Source of the DNA: Thiobacillus sp. UBA3361
GTDB lineage: Bacteria > Pseudomonadota > Gammaproteobacteria > Burkholderiales > Thiobacillaceae
Length of the DNA: 55,151 nucleotides
Direction: 5' to 3'
Assembly (NCBI GenBank): GCA_002360535.1
Contig: DEQR01000025.1
Coordinates: 1-55,151 of the forward strand
The position numbers and the translations under genes were made by a program. This document shows, piece by piece, positions 17,242 to 25,861 of this stretch. A model generated the notes under the pieces. The model saw only the letters and a list, made by a program, of their open reading frames with translations, ran no database searches and had not been told where the DNA came from. Numbering within the stretch: position 1 is the first letter of the stretch; every line of letters begins with the position of its first letter.

Positions 17242-18036
17242 ATGCAAGACAAACCAACCCTGATGCTGGTGGACGACGAACCCAACATCCTTTCCGCCCT
17301 CAAGCGCCTGCTGCGCCCGGACGGCTACACCATCCTGGCCTACGAGGACGCGCGCCAGGCCCTGGCCGACATGGACGGCCGGCCGGTGGACGTGATCCTC
17401 ACCGACCAGCGCATGCCCAACATGAGCGGCGTGGAGTTCCTGCGCCGGGCCAGGCAGTCCCACCCGGACACCATACGCATCGTCCTGTCCGGCTACACCG
17501 AACTTCAGTTTGTCACCGACGCCATCAACGAGGGGGCGGTCTATAAGTTCCTCACCAAGCCCTGGGACGACGAGCAACTGCGCGAACACATCCGGGAGGC
17601 CTTCCGCAGCAAGGGCATCGCCGACGAGAACCGGCACCTGACCGAGGCCCTGCGCGCGGCCAATACCCAGTTGCAGGCCCATGCCCAGGAACTGGAGCGC
17701 CAGGCCGGACAGCTGGAGAACACCCTGGACATCCTGCAGGAGGTGCTGCAGCTGATCCCCTGGCCCATCCTGGGAGTGGACGACGACGGCATGATCGCCC
17801 TGGCCAACGCCGCTTCCGAGGCCCTGTTAGGCCAGCAAGGCATGCCCCTGATGGGACAGAACCTGAGCGAGTCCCTGGGCGATGAGGCCCGCGCCTGGCT
17901 CGGCCAGGCCGGCGAGACGCCCCAGGCGGTGGAACTGGCCGGGCAGCGTTTCAACGTGGTGCGGCGGCCCATGGGGCGGAAATCCCGCTCGCGGGGCCAT
18001 CTCATTGCCCTGATGCCCCTGGAGGCGCGCTCATGA
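17242..18036 (+). CDS. Response regulator: REC domain, coiled coil and PAS-like C-terminus
   Basis: 264 residues. Residues 1-125 form a complete receiver (DDE pair, TDQRMP with the acceptor Asp, SGYTE and FLTKPW), very similar to REC3 of the upstream 1104-residue protein. A coiled coil (about 128-168, ending in QAGQLENTLDILQEVL) and a small PAS-like module (about 170-262) with no catalytic motif follow. There is no DNA-binding or kinase domain, so it probably acts as a phosphorylation-dependent adaptor. The gene starts 13 bases after its neighbour and overlaps the next by 4 bases (ATGA). Confidence 0.85.
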   Translation: MQDKPTLMLVDDEPNILSALKRLLRPDGYTILAYEDARQALADMDGRPVDVILTDQRMPNMSGVEFLRRARQSHPDTIRIVLSGYTELQFVTDAINEGAVYKFLTKPWDDEQLREHIREAFRSKGIADENRHLTEALRAANTQLQAHAQELERQAGQLENTLDILQEVLQLIPWPILGVDDDGMIALANAASEALLGQQGMPLMGQNLSESLGDEARAWLGQAGETPQAVELAGQRFNVVRRPMGRKSRSRGHLIALMPLEARS

Positions 18037-18341
18037 GCGCGCCGGTGACCAGGCTGCCCCTGGTGGCGGCACAGCCCGGCATGATCCTGGCCGAGGCGCC
18101 GCGGGATGCCCGCGGCCAGGCGCTGTGCGCGGCGGGCACGCCCCTGGACGCAACACTCCTTTCCACCCTGCGGGGGCTGGGCCTCACCGAGGTGGTCATC
18201 ATCAAACCTACCCAGGAATCGGAGGGGGCGGATGCCGACGCCGCCCGGCAACGGCTGGCCCACCTGTTCCGCCGCGCCCGGGAGGAGGATGCCTGGTTCC
18301 GGGCGCTGATCGAGGACTATCGATTGGGGCCGCGGCCATGA
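18033..18341 (+). CDS. Stand-alone domain resembling the C-terminal tail of HD-GYP proteins
   Basis: 102 residues of no named function. Its first 60 residues follow the pattern of the C-terminal tail of the REC-HD-GYP protein encoded at 23070-24401: a V-x-PGM-x-L motif, a G-x-x-L-x-x-x-G turn, then a Leu-containing helix and a final hydrophobic strand (VVII here, ILVYV there). The C-terminal 35 residues are helical and charged. It overlaps both neighbours by 4 bases (ATGA at each end), so it is translationally coupled inside the seven-gene operon. A role as a detached regulatory module is inference. Confidence 0.72.
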   Translation: MSAPVTRLPLVAAQPGMILAEAPRDARGQALCAAGTPLDATLLSTLRGLGLTEVVIIKPTQESEGADADAARQRLAHLFRRAREEDAWFRALIEDYRLGPRP

Positions 18342-19198
18342 GCCAGCTCACGGGTCTTCCCCCCGTGACCCTGGACGAGATCCTGGACGAGGTACGGCAA
18401 CTGCCCTCCCTGCCGGCCATCGTCACTGAATTGATCGCCACCCTGGACAACGAGGACACCGACATCGAGCGCCTGGCGGGGGGCATCGCCAAGGACCAGG
18501 CCCTGGCGGCGCGCGCCCTGCGGGTGGCCAATTCCCCCTTCTACGGCATGCAGAGCCGCGTGGAAACCATCCACGACGCCATCCTGGTACTGGGTTTTCG
18601 CGCCGTGGTCAACCTGGTGACGACCGCCTCCCTGAGCGGCTTCTTCAAGCCCGTGGCCGAGTCCGGCTTCGATCTCACCCGGTTCTGGCGGCACGGTATC
18701 GGTGTGGCCCTGGCCGGTCGAGCTCTGGCCGGGAAGGCCGGCCTGAGCGGGGAGCGGTGCTTCACGGCGGGCCTGCTGCACGACATCGGCCGCCTGCTGC
18801 TGGCCACCACCCGGCCCCATCACTATGCCGCGGTGCTGGACTGGCGGTCCCGCACGGACGCCTACCTGGTGGAGGCCGAGCGCCACTGCCTGGGCCTGGA
18901 CCATGTCCAGGCGGGAGAGGCCCTGGCGCGCCGCTGGCGGCTTCCCGAGGATATCTGCCTGGCGGTGGCTGCGCACCACGAGCCGACGAATGCCCCCACC
19001 AGTGGCCTGGCGGACGTGATTCACGTCGCCGACGCCCTGGCCCATGCCTTGGACCTTGCCGGCGACCCCCAGGCCCTGGTGCCGCCCGTGCGGCGCGAAT
19101 CCTGGCGCCGCCTGGGCCTGGATCAGACACCCATGACGCCACTGCTGTCCACCATCGAGCAGGAGCACGAGGGCTACTGCGCCCTGCTTTCGCGATGA
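18338..19198 (+). CDS. HDOD domain signalling protein
   Basis: 286 residues made almost entirely of one HDOD domain, a non-catalytic relative of HD phosphohydrolases. Diagnostic segments are LPSLPAIVTEL, DQALAARALRVANSPFYG, the AILVLGFRAVVNLV helix, AGLLHDIGRLLL and AVAAHHEP. HDOD proteins are found with c-di-GMP enzymes and two-component systems and usually act through protein contacts. ATG 18338 overlaps the previous stop codon; a longer in-frame reading would run back through the preceding gene. It lies 6 bases before the membrane kinase gene. Confidence 0.9.
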   Translation: MSQLTGLPPVTLDEILDEVRQLPSLPAIVTELIATLDNEDTDIERLAGGIAKDQALAARALRVANSPFYGMQSRVETIHDAILVLGFRAVVNLVTTASLSGFFKPVAESGFDLTRFWRHGIGVALAGRALAGKAGLSGERCFTAGLLHDIGRLLLATTRPHHYAAVLDWRSRTDAYLVEAERHCLGLDHVQAGEALARRWRLPEDICLAVAAHHEPTNAPTSGLADVIHVADALAHALDLAGDPQALVPPVRRESWRRLGLDQTPMTPLLSTIEQEHEGYCALLSR

Positions 19199-19204
19199 GT
19201 CGGG

Positions 19205-21589
19205 ATGCCTATGGCCATGAACATTGACCTCAAGCACAGCGCCCCCGGCGGGCTGATCCTGGGTTTCTTCCTGATTATGGTCCTGCTAATCTCCGTGGCC
19301 GGGGTTGGCATCTACTACCTGCAGCGCATGCACGGCACCCTGCGCGACGTGGTGGACGTGCAGGACCAGCAGTATCGCCTGGCCACCGAGATGTACATCG
19401 CCGCGCGGGAACGCGCCCTGCAACTGCATGCCATCCTGCAGGAGCAGGACCCTTTCGAGCGAGACGAGCTGATCCCCCGCTTCCATGAGCTGGCGGGCCA
19501 GTTCCGCGGCGCCCGCGAGCGCCTGCTGGCCATGCCCCTGAGCGAGGCGGAACGGGACATGCTGCGGGAACAAGCGGTGCACACCACCCAGGGTGCGATC
19601 CTGCAGGACGAGGTGCTGGACCTGGCCCTGGCCGACCGACGCCAGGAGGCGGAACGATTGCTGGTGAACCAGGCGCTGCCCGCCCAGGACCAGGCCACCG
19701 TGGAGCTGCGCCGCCTGCTGGACCAGCAGATCGCCGATTCTCGCGCCGCCTCGGGGGCGGCGCGCGCAGAATACCGATTGGCTAGCGGCCTGATGGCCGG
19801 CAGCACCGGCGTGGCCCTGTTCCTGGCCGCTGTTATCGCCAGCGTGGTGGTCAACCGGCAGCGGCGCCTGATGGCCAAGCTGCGGGAGAGCGAGCGGGAG
19901 GCCCGCATCCTGCTGGAGAACATCGCCATGCCGGTCTGGTACAAGCACGTGGATGGCCGCATCGACTGGTTCAACCCGCATTTTGTCAGCCTGATGGCCC
20001 CCGCCGCCCAGTCTCTCGCGGGCACACGGGAGGCTGAACTGTGGGGGCAGGCGGCGGGGCTGGGCGGCGATCAGGCGGACCGCCAGGCCCTGGACAACGG
20101 CCAGGCCGGGTTCCAGGACTTGTATCTGGCCGACGCGGATGGCGGCACCCGCCATTTCGCCATCACCCGCACGCCCATCCCCGCCAACGGCAAGGGCTGG
20201 AAGGGGGTGTTGTGCGTGGCCAGGGACCTGACCACCATGGAGCGCATGAACGACCTACTGGTCACCACCAACCAGGAGCTGCAGTACCAGAAGACGGCCC
20301 TGGACGAACACGCCATCGTCAGCATCGCCAACCCGGCCGGCAAGATCACCTATGTGAACGAGAAGTTCTGCGCCATCTCCGGCTACGGCCTGGCAGAGCT
20401 GCTGGGCCAGGATCACCGCATCATCAACTCCGGCGTCCACTCCAGGGAATTCTTCGAGGGCCTGTGGAGCAACATCATGCAGGGCAGGGTGTGGCGCGGC
20501 GAGGTGTGCAACCGGGCCAAGGACGGCAGCCTGTTCTGGCTGGATTCCACCATCGTGCCCTTTCTGGACGACGCCGGGAAACCTTACCAGTACGTGGCCA
20601 TCCGCACCGACATCACGGCCCGCAAGCGCCTGGAGGATTCCCTGCAGGACAGCAACGTGCACCTGCAGCAGCGGGTGGAGGAACGCACCCAGGCCCTGTC
20701 CAAGGCCATGCAGGAGCTACAGGGCAAGTACCGGCAACTGGAGGCCCTGCACCAGCAGCTCAAGGAGGCCCAGTCCCAGCTGCTGCAGTCCGAGAAGTTG
20801 GCCTCCATCGGCCAGCTGGCGGCGGGGGTGGCCCACGAGATCAACAATCCCATCGGCTTCGTGCAGTCCAACATGGGCTCCCTGGAGAACTACATCCACG
20901 ACCTGCTGCGCATCATCCAGGCCTACGAGGCGGCGGAACGCAGTCAGACGGTGAAATCCCCCGCCTGTGCCGAGGTGGCCGGCCTGCGCGAGGAACTGGA
21001 TCTGGAATTTCTCAAGGTGGACATCCCGGACCTGCTCAGCGAATCCCGGGACGGCATCAACCGGGTGCGCAAGATCGTCCAGGACCTCAAAGACTTCTCG
21101 CGCCTGGACAGCTCGCCGGAGTGGCAGTACGCCGATCTGCACAAGGGACTCGACAGTACCCTGAACATCGCCCACAACGAGATCAAGTACAAGGCCGACG
21201 TGGTCAAGGAGTACGGCGACATACCGGAGATCGAGTGCCTGCTCTACCAGCTCAACCAGGTGTTCATGAATTTGATGGTGAATGCCGCCCACGCCATGGA
21301 TGGGCCGCGCGGCACCATCACCTTGCGCACCCGGCGAGAGGGGGAGAACGTGGTGGTGGAGGTGAGCGACACCGGTAAGGGCATCCCGGTGGAGATCCGC
21401 GAACGCATCTTCGATCCCTTCTTCACCACCAAGCCGGTGGGGCAGGGTACCGGCCTGGGGCTGTCCCTGGCCTACGGCATCATCCAGAAACACCACGGGC
21501 GCATCGAGGTGGACAGCGAGGTGGGACGCGGCACCACCTTCCGCGTCACCCTGCCCATCAAGCATGCCGCAGACACGGTCACCGCGTGA
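19205..21589 (+). CDS. Membrane-bound PAS histidine kinase
   Basis: 794 residues. A membrane helix at about 17-38, a helical periplasmic sensor (39-195) and a second membrane helix at about 196-216 are followed by two PAS domains (about 230-345 and 362-475), a coiled coil (475-530), a HisKA-type region with His544 (AAGVAHEINNPIG) and an HATPase domain with DTGKGIP and a GTGLGLS loop. It has no receiver domain, so phosphate must pass to another protein, most simply the receivers in the same operon. ATG 19205 is used; in-frame ATGs at 19211 and 19217 are equally possible, and no strong ribosome-binding site decides. Its catalytic core is closely related to the next kinase. Confidence 0.88.
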   Translation: MPMAMNIDLKHSAPGGLILGFFLIMVLLISVAGVGIYYLQRMHGTLRDVVDVQDQQYRLATEMYIAARERALQLHAILQEQDPFERDELIPRFHELAGQFRGARERLLAMPLSEAERDMLREQAVHTTQGAILQDEVLDLALADRRQEAERLLVNQALPAQDQATVELRRLLDQQIADSRAASGAARAEYRLASGLMAGSTGVALFLAAVIASVVVNRQRRLMAKLRESEREARILLENIAMPVWYKHVDGRIDWFNPHFVSLMAPAAQSLAGTREAELWGQAAGLGGDQADRQALDNGQAGFQDLYLADADGGTRHFAITRTPIPANGKGWKGVLCVARDLTTMERMNDLLVTTNQELQYQKTALDEHAIVSIANPAGKITYVNEKFCAISGYGLAELLGQDHRIINSGVHSREFFEGLWSNIMQGRVWRGEVCNRAKDGSLFWLDSTIVPFLDDAGKPYQYVAIRTDITARKRLEDSLQDSNVHLQQRVEERTQALSKAMQELQGKYRQLEALHQQLKEAQSQLLQSEKLASIGQLAAGVAHEINNPIGFVQSNMGSLENYIHDLLRIIQAYEAAERSQTVKSPACAEVAGLREELDLEFLKVDIPDLLSESRDGINRVRKIVQDLKDFSRLDSSPEWQYADLHKGLDSTLNIAHNEIKYKADVVKEYGDIPEIECLLYQLNQVFMNLMVNAAHAMDGPRGTITLRTRREGENVVVEVSDTGKGIPVEIRERIFDPFFTTKPVGQGTGLGLSLAYGIIQKHHGRIEVDSEVGRGTTFRVTLPIKHAADTVTA

Positions 21590-21598
21590 GGACTCTGC

Positions 21599-23077
21599 AT
21601 GCATCCCTTGCTTGAAAGACAACTGCGCGACCACCTGAACCCCGACATGATCGGCCAGGCCTTGCCTGAGACCTTCCTGGCGGCGGTGGACCGGGCCTAC
21701 CAGCAGGCCGACGCAATGATCAAGCTGAAGGAACAGTCCCTGGACGTCATGACTCGGGAGCTGACCGAACGCAACACCGCCCTCCAGGATCAGTTGGTGG
21801 AACTGCAGCGCGCCGAGACGCAGCTGGAGCACCTGCTCATGCTCCTGGGCACCACCCTGGAATCCACCGTGGACGGCATCCTGGTGCTGGACCGGGAGGC
21901 GCGCTCGGTGCGCTTCAACCGCAGCTTCAGCGAACTTTGGCGGGTGCCGGACGACATCCTGGCCTTCTGGAGCCATGAAGACCTGATGCGGCACGTGCTG
22001 GACCAGGTCCAGGACCCGCAAGCATTTTCGGACATGCTGGAGCATCTGTGCCGCCACCCGGAACTGGAGGGCCACGACACTGTCACCTGCATCGACGGCC
22101 GCATCATGGAGCGCCATTCCCTGCCCCATTTTCAGGGCATCGACAACATCGGGCGGGTGGTCAGCTTCCAGGACATCACCCAGCGCCGCCTGGCCGAGGC
22201 GGCCCTGCTGCGCGAGAAGGAGGAGCAGAAGAAGCTCATCGCCAAGCTGCAGGAGGCCCACGACCAGTTGCTGCAATCCGAGAAGATGGCCTCCATCGGC
22301 CAGCTGGCCGCCGGCGTGGCCCACGAGATCAACAACCCCATCGGCTACATCAGCTCCAACCTGGGCACCCTGCGCAATTATGTGGAGGGCCTGCTCCATG
22401 TGGTGGCCGCCTACGAGGCGGCCGAGGCCGATCTGCCGCCCGTCTCATCCTGGCTGGCCGAGATCGCCGAGGTCAAGCGGCGGGTGGATCTGGACTACCT
22501 GAAGGAGGACGTGCTGGCCCTCCTGACCGAATCCGACGAAGGCACGGAACGGGTGCGGCGCATCGTCCAGGACCTCAAGGACTTTGCCCACGCCGACCAG
22601 GGCGAATGGGTATGGGCCGACCTGCACAAGGGCCTGGACACCACCCTCAACGTGGTGCACAACGAGATCAAGTACAAGGCCGAGGTAGTGAAGGAATACG
22701 GCCAGATGCCCTCCGTCAAGTGCCTGCCCTATCAGCTCAACCAGCTGTTCATGAACCTGCTGGTGAACGCCGCCCATGCCATCGAGGAAAAGGGCACCAT
22801 CCGGGTGCGCACCGGCAGCGGGGACGATGGCACGGTGTGGGTGGAGATCGCCGACACCGGCAAGGGCATCCCGGCGGAGATCCGCAACAAGATCTTCGAT
22901 CCCTTCTTCACCACCAAGCCCGTGGGCAAGGGTACCGGTCTGGGCCTGTCCATTTCCTACGGCATCGTCAACAAGCACGGCGGGCGCATCGAGGTGGACA
23001 GCGAGGTGGGCAAGGGCACCACCTTCCGCGTCATCCTGGCCGTCCAGCCGCCCGAGCAAGGGGCCGATCATGGCTGA
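21599..23077 (+). CDS. Soluble PAS histidine kinase, paralogue of the preceding kinase
   Basis: 492 residues with no membrane segment. An N-terminal helical segment with coiled coil (30-80) leads to one PAS domain (85-196), a second coiled coil (200-230) and a kinase core with His242 (AAGVAHEINNPIG), an ATP-lid DTGKGIP motif and a GTGLGLS loop. Several blocks (QLLQSEK, ADLHKGLD, HNEIKYKA, VVKEYG, PYQLNQLFMNLLVNAAHA) closely match the 794-residue kinase upstream, indicating duplication within the operon. The 3' end overlaps the REC-HD-GYP start by 8 bases, pointing to that protein as a likely phosphate acceptor. Confidence 0.9.
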   Translation: MHPLLERQLRDHLNPDMIGQALPETFLAAVDRAYQQADAMIKLKEQSLDVMTRELTERNTALQDQLVELQRAETQLEHLLMLLGTTLESTVDGILVLDREARSVRFNRSFSELWRVPDDILAFWSHEDLMRHVLDQVQDPQAFSDMLEHLCRHPELEGHDTVTCIDGRIMERHSLPHFQGIDNIGRVVSFQDITQRRLAEAALLREKEEQKKLIAKLQEAHDQLLQSEKMASIGQLAAGVAHEINNPIGYISSNLGTLRNYVEGLLHVVAAYEAAEADLPPVSSWLAEIAEVKRRVDLDYLKEDVLALLTESDEGTERVRRIVQDLKDFAHADQGEWVWADLHKGLDTTLNVVHNEIKYKAEVVKEYGQMPSVKCLPYQLNQLFMNLLVNAAHAIEEKGTIRVRTGSGDDGTVWVEIADTGKGIPAEIRNKIFDPFFTTKPVGKGTGLGLSISYGIVNKHGGRIEVDSEVGKGTTFRVILAVQPPEQGADHG

Positions 23078-24401
23078 ACAAGACACCTCCCCGCCCGCCA
23101 CCCTGCTGTTCGTGGACGACGAGCCGTCCATCCTGTCCTCCCTACGCCGCCTGTTCCGGCCCCACGGCTTTCGCATACTCACCGCCGAAAGTGGCGCGGC
23201 GGGCCTGGAGGTGCTGGACAAGGAGGCCATCGACCTGGTGATTTCCGACATGCGCATGCCTGAGATGGACGGGGCGCGTTTCCTGGAGCAGGTGCGACAG
23301 CGCAAGCCCGAAGTGGTGCGTATCCTGCTCACCGGCTACGCGGACATGGAATCCACCATCGCCGCCATCAACCGGGGCGAGATCTACCGCTACCTGAACA
23401 AGCCCTGGAACGACAACGATATCGTCCTCACCGTGCGGGACGCACTGAAGCACAAGCAGTTGGAGCAGGAGAACAGCCGCCTGAACGCCGTGGTCATGAC
23501 CCAGAACGAGGAGCTCAAGGCCCTCAACGCCGGCCTAGAGCGCAAGGTGGTGGAACGTACCGAGGAGGTGCGCAAGGCCCTGAAGCTGGCCCAAAGTGCC
23601 AACGCCCGCCTGAAGACCGGCTTCATCGCCACCGTGCAGGCCTTCTCCGGGCTGGTGGAGATGCGCGGCAAGACCCTGTCGGGGCATGCGAGGCGGGTGG
23701 CCGACCATGCCCGCAAGATCGCCGCGCGGATGGGGCTGGACGAGGCCGCCCAACAGGATGTGCTGTTCGCCGCCCTGCTGCACGATATCGGCAAGATCGG
23801 CATGGCGGACGACCTCCTGGACCGGCCGTTCAGCGCCCTGAACCCGGAGCAGCGCACCGAGATGATGCACCACCCGGAGCGGGGCCAGCAGGCCCTCATG
23901 CAGATCGAGCAGCTGCAGGCCGCCGCCCAACTCATTCGCCACCACCATGAATACTATGACGGCAGCGGCTATCCGGATCGCCTGGCCGGCCTGGCCATTC
24001 CCCTGGGCAGCCGCATCATCGCCGCGGCCAACGAGTTCGACGGTCTGGTCAGCGGCACACTCACCCAGCACCCCATGCGGCCCAAGGACGCCATCACCTT
24101 CCTGATGGAAAACAGGGGCAAGCGCTACGACCCGGCGGTCATAGACTGCTACACGGCCATCCTGACCGAGCAGTTCAAGAACGTGGTGGACGAGATCCCG
24201 GTGCGGCCCACCAGTCTGGTGCCCGGCATGGTGTTGTCCCGCGACCTGCAGCACCGGGACGGCTACATGCTGCTGGCCAAGGGCTATAGGGTGGATGCTC
24301 CGGTGATTGCCCAGCTGACCAAGATCGAGGCCACCGAGCGGCACCCTATCCTGGTTTATGTCTATCGCCAGGACACCGAGCCGGCCGCCAGGAGCGCCTG
24401 A
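23070..24401 (+). CDS. REC-HD-GYP protein, probable c-di-GMP phosphodiesterase
   Basis: 443 residues. A receiver domain (1-125) has DDE and Asp60. A coiled coil (130-185) leads to an HD-GYP domain (185-360) with His238-Asp239, His268, His292-His293 and the GYP triad at 300-302. The usual ADxFDA motif reads ANEFDG, so a conserved Asp is Asn321. A C-terminal tail (about 385-440) resembles the small protein encoded at 18033-18341. HD-GYP enzymes degrade c-di-GMP to pGpG or GMP. ATG 23070 was chosen because it overlaps the preceding stop; upstream in-frame codons lie within the kinase gene. Last gene of the operon. Confidence 0.9.
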   Translation: MAEQDTSPPATLLFVDDEPSILSSLRRLFRPHGFRILTAESGAAGLEVLDKEAIDLVISDMRMPEMDGARFLEQVRQRKPEVVRILLTGYADMESTIAAINRGEIYRYLNKPWNDNDIVLTVRDALKHKQLEQENSRLNAVVMTQNEELKALNAGLERKVVERTEEVRKALKLAQSANARLKTGFIATVQAFSGLVEMRGKTLSGHARRVADHARKIAARMGLDEAAQQDVLFAALLHDIGKIGMADDLLDRPFSALNPEQRTEMMHHPERGQQALMQIEQLQAAAQLIRHHHEYYDGSGYPDRLAGLAIPLGSRIIAAANEFDGLVSGTLTQHPMRPKDAITFLMENRGKRYDPAVIDCYTAILTEQFKNVVDEIPVRPTSLVPGMVLSRDLQHRDGYMLLAKGYRVDAPVIAQLTKIEATERHPILVYVYRQDTEPAARSA

Positions 24402-24424
24402 GCCCCCTGACCGGCCGCTCAGGC
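24396..24424. terminator. Hairpin between convergent genes, possible bidirectional terminator
   Basis: GCCTGAG (24396-24402) pairs with CTCAGGC (24418-24424), spanning the stops of the HD-GYP gene and the convergent antiporter gene. There is no T-tract, so termination by this hairpin alone is doubtful. Confidence 0.3.
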
Positions 24425-25420
24425 CAGGGCGATGATCAGGTAGGTGACGTAGAGGGCGCCATTGACCGCCAGCATCCACACCCTCAGCTGTCCGCGGGCG
24501 ATCATGAAGCGCAGCCAACTTGCCGCCAGCAGGGTGATCACCACGCCGGCCAGCACCTCCTTCTGGGGAATCCAGGGGGTGAGCAGGATGCCGATGGCAG
24601 GCAAAAGCGTGCCCTGGAACACCATGGCGCCGGTGATGTTGCCGAACGCCAGGGTGTCCTTGTGGCGGCGGATCCACAGGATGGAGTTCACCTTTTCCGG
24701 CAGTTCGGTGGCGATGGGCACGATCATCAGGGAGAGCACCAGGGCGGAGATGCCCAGCAGGGGCGCGGCGTCCTCGATGCCGTGGATGAAGCCCTTGGCC
24801 CCGGCCACCAGCAGGGCCAGGCCGGCGGCGAGCTGGATGAGGATGGTGGTCCAGTTGGTGGGTATGCCCAGCTTGCTCAGCCACATCGGTTCCCCGGCTT
24901 CGGTGGCGTGGCCGTCCTTGACCAGCTTCTCGGAGGCCTTGAGGGTGAGCATGACGTAGAAGAAGTAGATCAGCACCATCACGAAGGCCAGGGCGGCGCG
25001 GATGCCGGCGATGTCGTGGGGTACGAACAGGGCCACGCAGGACAACGCGAAAGCGCCCAGGAAAAAATTCAGGTCACGGGTCAGCCCGGTGCGCTCCGGC
25101 GTCAGGTGGCCCTGGCTGCCACGCCGTTTCCACACCGCCAGGGTCATCAGGAACAGGGACAGGGTCGAAAGCATCAGCGGCGCGCCGAGGATGGCGCCGA
25201 CGCCGATCTCCTCGTTGAGTTGCTGGTTCTGGGTACCTGCGAAGATCGCCAGCAGGGGCACCAGGGTCTCGGGCAGGGCGGTGCCGACGGCGGCGAACAG
25301 GGAACCGGTCACCCCTTCCGAGATACCCAGCCGTTCGCCCAGATGCTCCAGGGCGTTCACGAACACCTCGGCGGCGATCAGGATGAGGACGAGGAAGAAG
25401 AACAGCTCCAGGACGAGCAT
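24419..25420 (-). CDS. Ca2+/cation antiporter (CaCA) family membrane protein
   Basis: 333 residues with roughly ten hydrophobic helices. The two alpha-repeat motifs of the sodium/calcium exchanger superfamily are recognisable: GTALPETLVPLLA in the first half and VPIATELPEKVNSI in the second, each with the ion-binding acidic residue. The protein probably exchanges Ca2+ or another cation for H+ or Na+ across the inner membrane; the substrate cannot be told from the sequence. ATG 25420 begins a hydrophobic N-terminus directly. It is transcribed alone, convergent with the signalling operon and divergent from the thioredoxin-like gene. Confidence 0.87.
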   Translation of the reverse strand: MLVLELFFFLVLILIAAEVFVNALEHLGERLGISEGVTGSLFAAVGTALPETLVPLLAIFAGTQNQQLNEEIGVGAILGAPLMLSTLSLFLMTLAVWKRRGSQGHLTPERTGLTRDLNFFLGAFALSCVALFVPHDIAGIRAALAFVMVLIYFFYVMLTLKASEKLVKDGHATEAGEPMWLSKLGIPTNWTTILIQLAAGLALLVAGAKGFIHGIEDAAPLLGISALVLSLMIVPIATELPEKVNSILWIRRHKDTLAFGNITGAMVFQGTLLPAIGILLTPWIPQKEVLAGVVITLLAASWLRFMIARGQLRVWMLAVNGALYVTYLIIALA

Positions 25421-25511
25421 GGGTGGGCTCCGGGGTGGTTCGCGCGAAAGGGCGGCATTCTAGCAGCCCGGCGGTGGCCGGGAGGCGGGCGGTGGGGGAA
25501 AATGCCGACCC

Positions 25512-25841
25512 ATGGAAGCTCTGGATGAATTCACCCTGCACCAGAGCCTGGCCGGGTTGTCCGGCCAGGCTCTGGTGCTGTTCACCAGCTCCGGCTGCGG
25601 CACCTGCCGGAGCGTGGAGCGCCGCCTGCCGGAGGCCGCTCCCGCCGGTGTGCGTCTGTACAAGGTGGACGTGCAGCAGGCGCAGGCCCTGGCGCGCGCC
25701 TACGAGGTGTTCCATCTGCCCGCCCTGTTCCTGTTCGTGGACGGGCATTTCCATGCCCGTCTGAACTGCGAGGTCACGCCCGCCGCGCTGGGTCGTGCCC
25801 TGCTCGCGGCCTTGGCCGCGCCGGCCCAGGAGGAGCCATGA
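25512..25841 (+). CDS. Thioredoxin-like protein with CGTC active site
   Basis: 109 residues with a thioredoxin fold. A CGTC motif sits near residue 29 after a VLFTSSG strand, followed by a KVDV strand and a LPALFLFVDG strand with the cis-proline equivalent. The tail is Ala-rich. There is no signal peptide, so it acts in the cytoplasm, probably as a thiol-disulfide oxidoreductase; the partner is unknown. CGTC instead of CGPC suggests a redox potential unlike that of housekeeping thioredoxin. It ends 136 bases before ampD, with a two-hairpin repeat between. Confidence 0.83.
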   Translation: MEALDEFTLHQSLAGLSGQALVLFTSSGCGTCRSVERRLPEAAPAGVRLYKVDVQQAQALARAYEVFHLPALFLFVDGHFHARLNCEVTPAALGRALLAALAAPAQEEP

Positions 25842-25861
25842 AGCGGACGGAGGCAAACCGC

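Noticed and set aside
20717..22399. 560-codon open frame on the minus strand opposite the kinases
   Set aside because: It spans the junction of two real kinase genes and its repeated look only mirrors the kinase duplication.
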